Positions 16,517-25,799 are shown, counted from the first letter of the stretch. The stretch: 64,000 nucleotides of DNA from Mycobacterium sp. PS03-16 (GCF_004570325.1 NZ_SPQO01000027.1:1-64000); one strand, 5' to 3'. Notes: generated by a model not told the origin, from the letters alone. Numbers and translations: made by a program.

Positions 16517-18016
16517 ATGCCCGGCACGCTGGCCGACGCACTGGGCGAGGCCGCGCACCGCAGCCCCGAGCGCGTCCTGATCGTCGACGGCGCGCACCGC
16601 CTGGACTGCCGCACGCTGCACGACCTGGCCACAGGGTTCGCGGGCGCGCTGCGCGACCGGATGCCGGCGGGCAGCGTGGTGTCGTTCATGCTGCCCAACT
16701 GGTACGAGGCCGCGGTGGTCTACCTGGGCGCCACGCTGGCCGGGATGGTCGTGAACCCGATCCTGCCGTCGCTGCGCGACCACGAACTGCGGTTCATCCT
16801 CGGTGACGCGGCGAGCCGGATGATCGTGATTCCCGCGGACTTCCGCGGCCATGACTATCCCGCGATGCTGGACCGCGTCACGCGCGGCACGCAGACCGAA
16901 GTGGTGGTGGTGCGCGGCGGCCCGGGTCGCCACACCGCGTTCGACGCGCTGCTCGACCGCGGCGCCGCGGCCGGGCTGCCGACGCTCGACCCTGCGGCGG
17001 TGCGCATGGTCATGTACACCTCCGGCACCACCGGACGCCCCAAAGGCGTGCTGCACAGCCATGACTCGCTCGGGGCGCTGATCGCCCAGATCGGGGAGCA
17101 CTGGTACGTCGAGCCCGGCGACACCTTCCTGGTTCCGTCACCGATCGCCCACATCGGCGGGTCGATCTACGCCTTCGAGTGCCCGCTGCTCCTCGGCTCC
17201 TCGGCGGTGCTGATGGACCGGTGGGACGCCGACGACGCCGTCGCGCTGATGACCGCGCACCGGTGCACCCACATGGCCGGCGCCACCCCTTTTCTCGAGC
17301 AGCTGCTCGCCGCGGCGGACCGCGCCGGCACCCGGCTGCCCGATCTGAAGGTGTTCATCTGCGGTGGCGCGTCGGTGCCGCCCGGCCTCATCCGCCGCGC
17401 GACCGACCACTTCGAGCGGGCGGCGGTGAGCCGCGTGTACGGCTCCACCGAGGTGCCGGTCACCACGGTCGGGGCGCTGGGCGACCCGGACCGCGCCGCC
17501 GACACCGACGGGCGGCCCGGGATCGCCGACGTCCGCCTCGTCGAGGGGGAGATCCGGGTGCGGGGGCCGCAGATGCTGATCGGATACCGGCATCCCGAGG
17601 ACGCCCACGACGCGTTCGACGACGACGGCTACTTCCGCACCGGAGACCTGGCCCGGTGGGACGGTGAGCATCTGGTGGTGACCGGGCGGGTCAAGGACCT
17701 CATCATCCGCAACGGCGAGAACATCGCCCCCAAGGAGGTCGAGGACCTGCTCGTCGGGGAGCTCGGCATCGCGGAGATCGCCGTGGTCGGCGTGCCGGAC
17801 ACCCGCACCGGGGAGCGGGCGTGCGCGGTCATCGTGCCCGCCGGCGCCGACGCCCCGGACGTCGCCGACCTGGCGCGGCTGCTGCGCGACCGCGGCGTGG
17901 CGTCGTTCAAGATCCCCGAGCGGGTCGTGGTCCGGGACCGTCTGCCCCGCAACGACGCAGGCAAAGTGCTCAAGCACCGTATCCGCGAAGAGTTGATGGA
18001 GGGACTGGTCGAATGA
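16517..18016 (+). CDS. Acyl-CoA ligase (FadD-like)
   Basis: 499-residue adenylate-forming enzyme: ATP + acid + CoA to acyl-CoA. AMP-binding loop YTSGTTGRPKG (167-177), YGSTE, TGDLARWD, GRVKDLIIRNGENI, and the C-terminal catalytic lysine in PRNDAGKVLKHR. The start is 4 nt after the regulator stop, and the end overlaps the next SDR as ATGA. It probably activates an acid intermediate for the acyl-CoA dehydrogenases. Specificity cannot be read from sequence. Confidence 0.9.
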   Translation: MPGTLADALGEAAHRSPERVLIVDGAHRLDCRTLHDLATGFAGALRDRMPAGSVVSFMLPNWYEAAVVYLGATLAGMVVNPILPSLRDHELRFILGDAASRMIVIPADFRGHDYPAMLDRVTRGTQTEVVVVRGGPGRHTAFDALLDRGAAAGLPTLDPAAVRMVMYTSGTTGRPKGVLHSHDSLGALIAQIGEHWYVEPGDTFLVPSPIAHIGGSIYAFECPLLLGSSAVLMDRWDADDAVALMTAHRCTHMAGATPFLEQLLAAADRAGTRLPDLKVFICGGASVPPGLIRRATDHFERAAVSRVYGSTEVPVTTVGALGDPDRAADTDGRPGIADVRLVEGEIRVRGPQMLIGYRHPEDAHDAFDDDGYFRTGDLARWDGEHLVVTGRVKDLIIRNGENIAPKEVEDLLVGELGIAEIAVVGVPDTRTGERACAVIVPAGADAPDVADLARLLRDRGVASFKIPERVVVRDRLPRNDAGKVLKHRIREELMEGLVE

Positions 18017-18786
18017 AGGTCGCGATCGTCACCGGCGCGAGCAGCGGGATCGGGTTCGGCTGTGCGACCGCGCTGGCCGCTACCGGAACGGCGGTGCTGG
18101 GCACCGGCCGCGACGACGCCCGGCTCGCCGACTTGCGTTCGGCCGTCGGGGATCCCGAGCGGATCGCGACGCTGGCCGTGGACCTGACCGCCGACGACGC
18201 GCCACGGCGGATCGTCGCGGCCGCCCTCGACCGCTGGGGGCAGGTCGACTTCCTGATCAACAACGCCGGGGTGGGCAGCCCGAAGCCGTTGCACGAGACC
18301 GACGACGACAGCCTGGACTACTTCCTCGGGCTGATGCTGCGGGCACCGTTCCGGTTGGCCCGCGAGGTGATCCCGCACATGGGACCCGGCTCGGCGATCA
18401 TCAACATCACCTCCACGTTCGCCGTCGTCGGCGGACTGCGCGGCGGGGCGTACTCCGCGGCCAAGGGCGGCCTGACCGCGCTCACCACCCACATCGCCTG
18501 CCAGTACGGACCGCAGGGCATCCGGTGCAACGCGGTCGCGCCCGGGGTCACGTTGACCCCGATGGTGGCGCACCGCCTGGACGACGAGCGGTTCCGCAAG
18601 ATCAACACCGAGATGACGCCGTATCCGCGCCTCGGCACCGTCGAGGACCTGGCGAGCACCGTGGCGTTCCTGTGTTCGGACGGCGGCAGTTTCATCAACG
18701 GCCAGACCATCGTCGTCGACGGCGGCTGGAGCTCCACCAAGTACCTGTCCGACTTCGCGCTGACTTCCGAGTGGGTCCGGAGGTGA
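18013..18786 (+). CDS. Short-chain dehydrogenase/reductase
   Basis: 257 residues from the ATG at 18013 (ATGA overlap with the ligase stop). TGASSGIG (7-14), NNAG (83-86), Ser134, Tyr147-x3-Lys151 and a GQTIVVDGGWS end show an intact classical SDR. It is embedded between two ligase genes. The substrate is unknown, and an alcohol dehydrogenase or 3-hydroxyacyl-CoA dehydrogenase role are both possible. Confidence 0.9.
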   Translation: MKVAIVTGASSGIGFGCATALAATGTAVLGTGRDDARLADLRSAVGDPERIATLAVDLTADDAPRRIVAAALDRWGQVDFLINNAGVGSPKPLHETDDDSLDYFLGLMLRAPFRLAREVIPHMGPGSAIINITSTFAVVGGLRGGAYSAAKGGLTALTTHIACQYGPQGIRCNAVAPGVTLTPMVAHRLDDERFRKINTEMTPYPRLGTVEDLASTVAFLCSDGGSFINGQTIVVDGGWSSTKYLSDFALTSEWVRR

Positions 18787-20258
18787 ACCTGTTCTGCCTG
18801 CTCGACCAGGCCGCCGCGCGGTTCGGTGACCGCGGCGCGGTGTACCTCGGTGCGCGGCAGGTGTGGACGTGGCGAGAACTGCGCGAGCGGGCGCTGCGGC
18901 TGGCCACGGCGCTGCGGTCGACGGCGGGCCCGGGGGCGCGCATCGCGGTCGCTTCGGAGAACCGCCCCGAGATCGTCGAGCTCATGTTCGGGATCTGGGC
19001 CGCCGACTGCGTCGTCGCGCCGGTCAACTACAAACTGCACCCGCGCGAGACGCGCCAGATCCTCGACGACGCCGAAGCCGCCGCGGTGTTCGCGTCCCCG
19101 CGTATCGCCGCCGCGCTGGACGCGGGCGTGCCGGTCGAGGTCATCGGCGAAGACGGGTACGGGCAGTGGTTCTCCGGTGCACCCGCGAGGCCGCCGGACA
19201 CCGATCCGGCGGCGCTGGCGTGGCTGTTCTACACCAGCGGCACGACGGGCCGGTCGAAGGGCGCGATGCTCTCGCACCGCAACCTGATGGCGATGACGGT
19301 GTCGCACCTCGCGGATTTCGCTGCGCCCGACCAGGATTGCAGCCTGGTGCACGGCGCCCCGATGTCGCACGGCTCCGGCCTCTACATCCCGCCATACGTG
19401 CTGCGCGGCGCCCGGCAGGTGATCCCGGAGTCGGCCGCGTTCGAGCCCGACGAGTTCCTCGACCTGTGCGAGCACCATCCCGGGTGCAGCGCATTCCTCG
19501 CGCCGACCATGGTGCAGCGGCTGGTCGCGACCGGTCGGGCGCGTCCGCGCAACCTCGAGACCATCGTCTACGGCGGCGGCCCGATGTACGTCGACAGCCT
19601 CAAGCAGGCGATGGCGGCGTTCGGTCCGGTGTTCGTGCAGCTCTACGGGCAGGGCGAGGCGCCGATGACGATCACCGGGCTGCGCCGGCGCGACCACCTC
19701 GACGGTGACAGGTGGGCCGACGACGCGGTGCTCGGCTCGGTCGGATATGCCCGCTCGGGCGTCGACGTCGCGGTGCTGCGCCCGGACGGCAACCCGGCGC
19801 CGACCGGTGAGATCGGCGAGATCGCCTGCCGCGGTGACGTCGTGATGTCCGGCTACTGGAAGAACCCGGAGGCGACCGCGGCGACACTGGTCGCCGGCTG
19901 GCTGCACACCGGCGACATGGGCTGCTTCGACGACCGTGGCTACCTGACCCTGCGTGACCGCTCGAAGGACGTCGTGATCAGCGGCGGCAGCAACATCTAC
20001 CCGCGCGAGGTCGAGGAGGTGCTCATCGAGCACCCCGGCGTGTCGGAGGCGTGCGTGGTGGGCGCACCCGACGAGGAGTGGGGCGAGATCGTGGTCGCGT
20101 TCATCGTCGGCGACGCCGACCCGGCCGACCTCGACCGGCACCTGCTCGACCGCATCGCCCGGTTCAAGCGGCCCAAGCGCTACGAGTTCCTCGACGAGCT
20201 GCCGAAGAACAGCTACGGCAAGGTGCTCAAACGCGAACTGCGGGCCCGGTTGGCGTAG
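18783..20258 (+). CDS. Second acyl-CoA ligase (FadD-like)
   Basis: 491 residues from the GTG at 18783 (GTGA overlap). An in-frame GTG at 18771 is an alternative. AMP-binding loop YTSGTTGRSKG (150-160), YGQGEAPMT, TGDMGCFDDRGY, RSKDVVISGGSNIYP and a C-terminal LPKNSYGKVLKRELR with the catalytic lysine. It is only distantly similar to the first ligase of the operon, so the two probably activate different acids, such as the initial substrate and a ring-opened product. It is the last gene of the rightward operon. Confidence 0.9.
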   Translation: MNLFCLLDQAAARFGDRGAVYLGARQVWTWRELRERALRLATALRSTAGPGARIAVASENRPEIVELMFGIWAADCVVAPVNYKLHPRETRQILDDAEAAAVFASPRIAAALDAGVPVEVIGEDGYGQWFSGAPARPPDTDPAALAWLFYTSGTTGRSKGAMLSHRNLMAMTVSHLADFAAPDQDCSLVHGAPMSHGSGLYIPPYVLRGARQVIPESAAFEPDEFLDLCEHHPGCSAFLAPTMVQRLVATGRARPRNLETIVYGGGPMYVDSLKQAMAAFGPVFVQLYGQGEAPMTITGLRRRDHLDGDRWADDAVLGSVGYARSGVDVAVLRPDGNPAPTGEIGEIACRGDVVMSGYWKNPEATAATLVAGWLHTGDMGCFDDRGYLTLRDRSKDVVISGGSNIYPREVEEVLIEHPGVSEACVVGAPDEEWGEIVVAFIVGDADPADLDRHLLDRIARFKRPKRYEFLDELPKNSYGKVLKRELRARLA

Positions 20259-20288
20259 CCGCCCGGCGCACGGGGTATGCGCGGAGCC

Positions 20289-20933
20289 ATGCGGGTAGTC
20301 ATCGCCGGTGGACACGGCAAGATCGCCATGAACCTCGAACGGCTCCTCTCCGACCGCGGCGACTCGGTCGCCGGCCTGATCCGCAACCCCGACCACCGCG
20401 CCGACCTCGAGGCGATCGGGGCCGAACCGGTCGTGCTGGACCTGGAGCAGGCATCGGTCGACGACGTCGCCGCCGTGCTCAAGGACGCCGATGCGGTGGT
20501 GTTCGCCGCGGGCGCCGGGCCGGGCAGCGGCGCCGCGCGCAAGGAGACCGTGGACCGTGACGCCGCGATCCTGCTGGCCGACGCCGCCGAGGCGGCGGGG
20601 GTGCGCCGCTACGTGATGATCTCGGCGATGGGCGCCGACGGTGAGCCGCCCGAGGACACCGACGAGGTGTTCGCCGCCTACCTGCGGGCGAAAGCCGCCG
20701 CCGACGAGAACATCCGGGCTCGCAGCGGGCTGGACGCGACGATCGTGCGCCCCGGCCAGCTCACCGACGACGCCGCCACCGGGACGGTGCGCATCGCCGA
20801 CTCCACTGGCCGCGGCAAGATCCCGCGCGAGGATGTCGCGGCGGTGCTGATCGCGGTGCTCGACACGCCCGGCACCGGCGGACGGACATTCGAGCTCATC
20901 GAGGGTGACACCCCGATCGATCAGGCGCTCTGA
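20289..20933 (+). CDS. NAD(P)-binding atypical SDR (NAD-dependent epimerase-like)
   Basis: 214 residues from ATG 20289 (GGAG just upstream). An in-frame ATG at 20277 is possible. N-terminal Rossmann motif AGGHGKIA, then RYVMISAMGAD and a KAAADENIRARSGLDATIVRPGQL region typical of short atypical NAD(P)-binding proteins (SDR a5 type). No classical Tyr-x3-Lys is obvious. It stands 30 nt after the ligase operon but looks like a housekeeping gene rather than a pathway member. It is convergent with the toxin gene, with E5 between them. Confidence 0.8.
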   Translation: MRVVIAGGHGKIAMNLERLLSDRGDSVAGLIRNPDHRADLEAIGAEPVVLDLEQASVDDVAAVLKDADAVVFAAGAGPGSGAARKETVDRDAAILLADAAEAAGVRRYVMISAMGADGEPPEDTDEVFAAYLRAKAAADENIRARSGLDATIVRPGQLTDDAATGTVRIADSTGRGKIPREDVAAVLIAVLDTPGTGGRTFELIEGDTPIDQAL

Positions 20934-20940
20934 TCGTGCC

Positions 20941-20997
20941 CGAGATCAGAGCTGCGACACGCTGCGCCGCGGAAAGTGTGCGCAAAGCCTGATCTCG
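20941..20997. repeat. 57-bp palindromic element E5
   Basis: Begins CGAGATCAG and ends CTGATCTCG. An inner imperfect stem GCGACAC/GTGTGCGC has a bulge. Its length is exactly that of E1, and the right flank GGCGCACC is also the same, although the arms differ. The centre GCGGAAAGTGTGCG recalls GCGAAAGTGCGA of E7 and E8. It lies between convergent genes and is a likely bidirectional terminator hairpin. Confidence 0.75.
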
Positions 20998-21013
20998 GCG
21001 CACCCGTGACCGA

Positions 21014-21451
21014 TCACGCCGGGGCGAAGACCGCCTTGAAGCGGTTCAGCGATTCCTGGATGTCGGAGCGCAGCGCGGAGGCCACGACCATGCCGATCGG
21101 CCCGAACAGCGCCGGACCGCCGAGGTGCACGTCGAAGGTGACCGTCGAACCGTCGCCGGCCGGCTTCACCTTGCCGATGAGCTTGACCTTCACCCCGCCC
21201 CTGCCGTCACCGTTGAGGGTCATGGCCTGCGGTGGCTTGAAATGGACGATGGTCCAGTGCACGCGGTTGAGCATGCCCTTGACCTCGACGATCGAGTCGA
21301 TTTCGGTGCCCTTGTCCAGCGTCTCGGGCAGCTTGGAGCGCCACACCCGGTGGATGCTCAGCCACTCCTTGTAGCGCGACAGGTCCGACGCGCACTCCCA
21401 CGCCTTCTCCGGCGGCATGGGGACATCAACGGAGACGGACAGTTTCGCCAT
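21014..21451 (-). CDS. SRPBCC-fold toxin, Rv0910 homologue
   Basis: 145 residues of the polyketide-cyclase/START-like (SRPBCC) family, starting MAKLSVSVDVPMPPEKAW with a helix-grip pattern throughout. Synteny with ctpE and the antitoxin identifies it with M. tuberculosis Rv0910, reported as the toxin of a toxin-antitoxin pair. It is the last gene of the echA6-ctpE operon, 3 nt after the antitoxin stop. The activity could also be lipid binding rather than toxicity. Confidence 0.82.
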   Translation of the reverse strand: MAKLSVSVDVPMPPEKAWECASDLSRYKEWLSIHRVWRSKLPETLDKGTEIDSIVEVKGMLNRVHWTIVHFKPPQAMTLNGDGRGGVKVKLIGKVKPAGDGSTVTFDVHLGGPALFGPIGMVVASALRSDIQESLNRFKAVFAPA

Positions 21452-21454
21452 GGC

Positions 21455-21787
21455 TCAGCGCGGCGGCTGGGGCGGCTGCGGCGGGGTGTAGCCGGGACCC
21501 TGCTGCGGCGGCGCCGGCGGGTAGCCCTGGTTCTGCTGCGGCGGCGGGTAGCCCTGCCCCTGCTGCGGCGGGGCCGGAGGGTAGCCCTGCCCCTGCTGCG
21601 GGCGGTAGCCACCCTGCGGGTTGTTCTTGTTGACGTAGTTCTGCGCGGCGCTCTGCGCCTTGTTCACCTTGTCGGTGTACTTGCCCTTGGTCTTCTGGTC
21701 GAAGAAGTCACCGGCCTTCTCGATCGCGCTGCCGGCCTTGTCGGGGTTCTTCGACACCCACTGCTTCACCTTGTCGAAAAGAGCCAT
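21455..21787 (-). CDS. Antitoxin of the Rv0909/MT0933 family with a Pro/Gln-rich tail
   Basis: 110 residues. The first 55 or so (KVKQWVSKNPDKAGSAIEKA...FFDQKTKGKYTDKV) match the small Lys-rich Rv0909-type antitoxin. The remainder is a low-complexity tail of repeated QGQGYPPAPP-like units, not expected in the roughly 59-residue M. tuberculosis protein. Three bases separate it from the toxin gene and 9 from ctpE upstream. The tail may be a membrane- or protein-interaction region, but its function is unknown. Confidence 0.8.
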   Translation of the reverse strand: MALFDKVKQWVSKNPDKAGSAIEKAGDFFDQKTKGKYTDKVNKAQSAAQNYVNKNNPQGGYRPQQGQGYPPAPPQQGQGYPPPQQNQGYPPAPPQQGPGYTPPQPPQPPR

Positions 21788-21796
21788 GCGACCAGC

Positions 21797-24178
21797 CTAC
21801 CGGTCACGCCACAGCCGCCGCCGTTCGCCGAGCACCGCCCCCTGCACCCACCACAGCACCTCGATCGCGACCGCCCCGGCCAGGCCGATCATCAAGGCCG
21901 TCGCGGTGACCGCGACGTTCGTCGGGTCCAGGATGAACAGGTCCTGGGCCCACGGAATGGCGAATATCACGACGTAGGCCAGCGCGGAGGCCGCGACCAG
22001 CGCCACCCGCCACCACTCGTACGGGCGCGCCACCACGGCCAGCACCCACAGCGCGGTGACCAGCAGCGTGATCAGCGCCGCGGTGGACGCCTGGGTCTGC
22101 TCGGACTCGGTGGCGGCGCGGCCCTGATAGGCCAGCAGGTAGGAGACGAACGTCGCCGCCCCGACCACCAGACCCGACGGCAGCGCCGCCGTCATCACCC
22201 GGCGGACGAATCCGGGATGGGCGCGTTCGTTGTTCGGGGCGAGCGACAGCACGAAGGCCGGGATGCCGATGGTGAACCACGCCGCGATGGTGACGTGGAT
22301 GGGCTGGAACGGGAACAGCAGCGGATCGGTACCGAAGATCTCCGAGGTCAGCCCGGCCAATCCGACGAGCACCGCCAGCAGCACCGAGTAGACGGTCTTG
22401 GTCAGGAACAGGTTCGAGACCCGCTCGATGTTGCCGATCACCCGGCGGCCCTCGCCGACGACGTAGGGCAGCGTGGCGAACCTGTTGTCCAGCAACACGA
22501 TCTGCGCGACCGCGCGGGACGCCGAACTGCCCGACCCCATCGCGACGCCGATGTCGGCGTCCTTGAGCGCGAGCACGTCGTTGACGCCGTCACCGGTCAT
22601 CGCGACGGTGTGGCCGCGCGCCTGCAGGGCGTGCACCATCGCCCGCTTCTGGTCCGGGCGGACCCGGCCGAACGTGGTGTACTCCTCGAGCGTGTCGGCC
22701 AGCGCGTCGGGCCGGTCCGGCAGGTGGCGCGCGTCCATCGTTTCCCCCGACAGGCCCAGCGATCCGGCCACCGCGCCGACCGAAACCGCGTTGTCGCCGG
22801 AGATCACCTTGACCGAGACGTGCTGGGAGGCGAAGTAGTCGAGGGTGTCGCGGGCGTCGGGACGCACCCGCTGTTCGAGCACCACGAGCGCGACCGGCGT
22901 CACCGCGCCCGGCGCCTGCGGATGGTCGACGGGCATGTCGCAGGAGCCGATCAGCAGCACCCGCAGCCCCCTGGCGCCGATCTGCTCGGCGTGTTCGGCC
23001 ACCGGTGACGCCGGATCGAGCAGCACGTCGGGTGCGCCGATCACCCAGTTGCCATGATCGCCGTAGGAGGCGCCGCTCCACTTGGTCGCCGACTTGAAGG
23101 GCGCCGACGCGGTGGCGGTCCAGCCCGGGGCGTGCGGATAGGCCTCGGCGATGGCCAGCATGCTGGCATTGGGCCGGGCGTCGTCGGCGGCCAACTGCGC
23201 CAGCACCTGCGCCACGTCCGCGGCCGACACCGGTTCCAGGTCGCTGACCCGCATCCCGTTCTCGGTCAACGTGCCGGTCTTGTCGGCGCACACCACGTCG
23301 ACGCGGGCCAGCCCCTCGATGGCGGGCAGTTCGTTGACCAGGCACTGCCGCCGGCCCAGCCGGACGACGCCGACCGCGAATGCGATCGAGGTCATCAGCA
23401 CCAGCCCCTCGGGGACCATCGGCACCAGTGCGCCGACCATGGCGAGCACCGCGCGCTGCCAGCCGGTGTCGGTGGTGAACAGCTGGGTGTAGATGGTCAG
23501 CAGCCCGGCCGGCACCAGCAGGTAGGTGATGAACTGCAGGATCCGGTTGATCCCGCTGCGCAGTTCGGATTTCACCAGCGTGAACTTGCTGGCCTCCTCG
23601 GCGAGCTGGGCGGCGTAAGCCGCGCGGCCGACGCGGGTGGCCCGGTACGCCCCGGAACCGGCGACCACGAAGCTGCCCGACATCACCGCATCGCCGGCGT
23701 CCTTGGCGATCGGATCGGCCTCCCCGGTGAGCAGGGATTCGTCGACCTCGAGGTTGGTCTCCTCGACGATCTCGCCGTCGACCACGATCTGATCGCCGGG
23801 CCCGAGTTCGATGACGTCGTCGAGCACCACCTCGCTGGGCAGCAGCGCACGCGTCCCGGATCGCCGGCGCACCAGCGGTTTGGCCTGTCCGACGATGGCC
23901 AGCCGGTCCAGCGTCTGTTTGGCCCGCAGTTCCTGGATGATGCCGATCGCGCTGTTGGCGATGATGAGCAGGCCGAACGCGCCGTTGATCACCGACCCGG
24001 TGGACAGCACGATGATCAGCAGCACGCCGAGGATCGCGTTGATCCGCGTGAAGACGTTGGCGCGGATGATCTCTCGCGTGGTGCGCGCGGCCCGGCTGGG
24101 GACGTCGTTGGTCTTGCCCTCGGCGACGCGCCGGGCCACCTCGTCGTCGGAGAGCCCGGCGGCCAGAGCGGTGCTCAC
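21797..24178 (-). CDS. ctpE: P-type ATPase CtpE (calcium uptake)
   Basis: 793 residues, close to M. tuberculosis CtpE and syntenic. The actuator TGEAD (151-155), membrane motif PEGL (256-259), phosphorylated Asp299 in DKTGT, and hinge TGDGVND with DADIGVAMG are intact. C-terminal transmembrane segments are present. CtpE has been reported to import Ca2+ in mycobacteria. The start is a GTG 10 nt after the stop of the preceding lipoprotein gene. It is the fourth gene of the operon beginning at echA6. Confidence 0.95.
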   Translation of the reverse strand: MSTALAAGLSDDEVARRVAEGKTNDVPSRAARTTREIIRANVFTRINAILGVLLIIVLSTGSVINGAFGLLIIANSAIGIIQELRAKQTLDRLAIVGQAKPLVRRRSGTRALLPSEVVLDDVIELGPGDQIVVDGEIVEETNLEVDESLLTGEADPIAKDAGDAVMSGSFVVAGSGAYRATRVGRAAYAAQLAEEASKFTLVKSELRSGINRILQFITYLLVPAGLLTIYTQLFTTDTGWQRAVLAMVGALVPMVPEGLVLMTSIAFAVGVVRLGRRQCLVNELPAIEGLARVDVVCADKTGTLTENGMRVSDLEPVSAADVAQVLAQLAADDARPNASMLAIAEAYPHAPGWTATASAPFKSATKWSGASYGDHGNWVIGAPDVLLDPASPVAEHAEQIGARGLRVLLIGSCDMPVDHPQAPGAVTPVALVVLEQRVRPDARDTLDYFASQHVSVKVISGDNAVSVGAVAGSLGLSGETMDARHLPDRPDALADTLEEYTTFGRVRPDQKRAMVHALQARGHTVAMTGDGVNDVLALKDADIGVAMGSGSSASRAVAQIVLLDNRFATLPYVVGEGRRVIGNIERVSNLFLTKTVYSVLLAVLVGLAGLTSEIFGTDPLLFPFQPIHVTIAAWFTIGIPAFVLSLAPNNERAHPGFVRRVMTAALPSGLVVGAATFVSYLLAYQGRAATESEQTQASTAALITLLVTALWVLAVVARPYEWWRVALVAASALAYVVIFAIPWAQDLFILDPTNVAVTATALMIGLAGAVAIEVLWWVQGAVLGERRRLWRDR

Positions 24179-24188
24179 GTGCCTGCGC

Positions 24189-25799
24189 TCACTTGACGAA
24201 GACCCCGTTGTGCTCCTCGTCGAAGTACTCCAGCGTGAGCCGGTCGCCGTCGAACGTCGCCTTGGAGATCGAGCCGGGCGGTGAGTTCTCCGAGACGAAG
24301 CTGAACGTGAACACGTTGCCGTCCCAGTGCGTCAGCGGCCACACGTCGCCGCGCGGCCCGACCTTCAATCCGAGCGTCCCGCCGGCCTCGGTGACCTCCG
24401 CCGGCCCCCAGAAGTCGTTGGTGTAGGTGCCGACCAGTCCGGGCAGCGGCTCGGGCGGGGCCGGGTTGACCGGGCGCTGCTCACCGACCAGCGCCCCGAC
24501 CGGCTGCTCCATCTCGGCGAACGCCTTGTGGTACAGCGCGAACCAGTCCTCCCGCACCTCACCGAACTGCACCAGGTCGGCGAACTGCGCCGTCAGCGCT
24601 TCGGGCACCCCGGTCGGGGTGGCGTTGGTCAGCGCGACGATCGCCACGTCCGCCGACGGCAGCATGAGGAAGTTGGTGCCCGAACCCAGTTCGAAGGCGC
24701 CGGAGTGGCTCATCTCGGTGCGGGCCGCCGAGGTGGTGCCGACGTTGAAGCCGAAGCCGTAGAAGCCGCTGCGCATCGCGGGCTCGGCTCCCCGGCTGGA
24801 CACCACCTGCGGGGTCAGCGCGGGCAGCAGCGCGTCGGGCGCGACGATCTCGGTGCCCGCGAAGGTGCCGTCGGCGAGCACCATCGTGAGCCACTTCGTC
24901 AGGTCGTTGACCGACGAACTCACGCCTCCGGCCGGGCTCTGGTTGTCCGCGTTGCGGACATAGAGCGGTTCGTACTTTCCGTCGACGTGGATGTGGCCGA
25001 CGGCGCGGTCGGGACGGGCCTCGTAGTCGGCGAACCGCGAGCTGGTCGACGACATCCCCAGCGGCCGGTAGAGCACCTCCTCGGCCAACGTCTCCCACGG
25101 CTTACGCGCGCTCGTGGCGACGGCCTCCGCCGCTGCGGTGAGCCCGTAGTTGGTGTACGCGTACGACGTCCGGAACGGGGCTAGCGGCAGTGTGCGCAAA
25201 CGCTCCAGGATGTAGCGGCGGTCGTAGCCGAGGTCTTCGAGGAAGTCGCCGGCGTGGTCCGGTAGGCCGGACCGGTGCGAGTAGAGGTCGCCGACCGTCA
25301 CCATCTGGGTGACCGCCGGATCCGACAGCGCGAACCACGGCAGCTTCGACACCACCGGGGTGTCCCAGTCGATCGCGTCGCGGCTCACCTGGTGCGCGAC
25401 GACGGTGGCGCCCAGCGGTTTGGACAGCGACGCCAGCTGGAACACCGTGTTCGGGTCGACCTTGGCGCCCGTCCGGACGTCGGTGACGCCGAATCCCTTG
25501 GCGTAGACGGTTTTTCCGCCGTGCACCACGGCCACCGCCATACCGGGGATGCCGGTCTCGGCCATCAGGTCCTCGACCATGCCGTCGAGCTTCGCCACCG
25601 CGTTGTCGACCGCTCCCTCGGGCAGGGGCATCGCGGGCACCAGTGGGGGCGGCACGTCGGACAGCGTCGGCGCGCCGGAGGGCTGCGCGGCCGGCGAGGA
25701 TTGCGGCGCCTCCTCCGGTGCGGCGTCGCAGCCCGCGACCAGGGTGAGTGTCGCGGTGAGCGCGACGAGCGGCAGCAGTCGGCGTGTCACAGCCTGCAC
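24189..25799 (-). CDS. Serine beta-lactamase/esterase-like lipoprotein, Rv0907 homologue
   Basis: 536 residues. A signal peptide ends in the lipobox LVAGC (Cys24), predicting a membrane-anchored, exported lipoprotein, followed by a Pro/Ser linker. The class C beta-lactamase/penicillin-binding fold is marked by Ser124-x2-Lys127 (SLSK), Tyr215-Thr-Asn217 (YTN) and a late HSGAF. A C-terminal beta-rich domain follows. It may hydrolyse cell-wall peptides or esters. Family members are often esterases, so resistance should not be assumed. GTG start; the gene follows Rv0906-type with a 9-nt gap. Confidence 0.88.
   Translation of the reverse strand: MQAVTRRLLPLVALTATLTLVAGCDAAPEEAPQSSPAAQPSGAPTLSDVPPPLVPAMPLPEGAVDNAVAKLDGMVEDLMAETGIPGMAVAVVHGGKTVYAKGFGVTDVRTGAKVDPNTVFQLASLSKPLGATVVAHQVSRDAIDWDTPVVSKLPWFALSDPAVTQMVTVGDLYSHRSGLPDHAGDFLEDLGYDRRYILERLRTLPLAPFRTSYAYTNYGLTAAAEAVATSARKPWETLAEEVLYRPLGMSSTSSRFADYEARPDRAVGHIHVDGKYEPLYVRNADNQSPAGGVSSSVNDLTKWLTMVLADGTFAGTEIVAPDALLPALTPQVVSSRGAEPAMRSGFYGFGFNVGTTSAARTEMSHSGAFELGSGTNFLMLPSADVAIVALTNATPTGVPEALTAQFADLVQFGEVREDWFALYHKAFAEMEQPVGALVGEQRPVNPAPPEPLPGLVGTYTNDFWGPAEVTEAGGTLGLKVGPRGDVWPLTHWDGNVFTFSFVSENSPPGSISKATFDGDRLTLEYFDEEHNGVFVK

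Noticed and set aside
24189..25799. Rv0907-type lipoprotein as an antibiotic-resistance beta-lactamase
   Set aside because: The SxxK and YxN motifs are shared by esterases and peptidases of this fold, and sequence alone does not support a resistance role.
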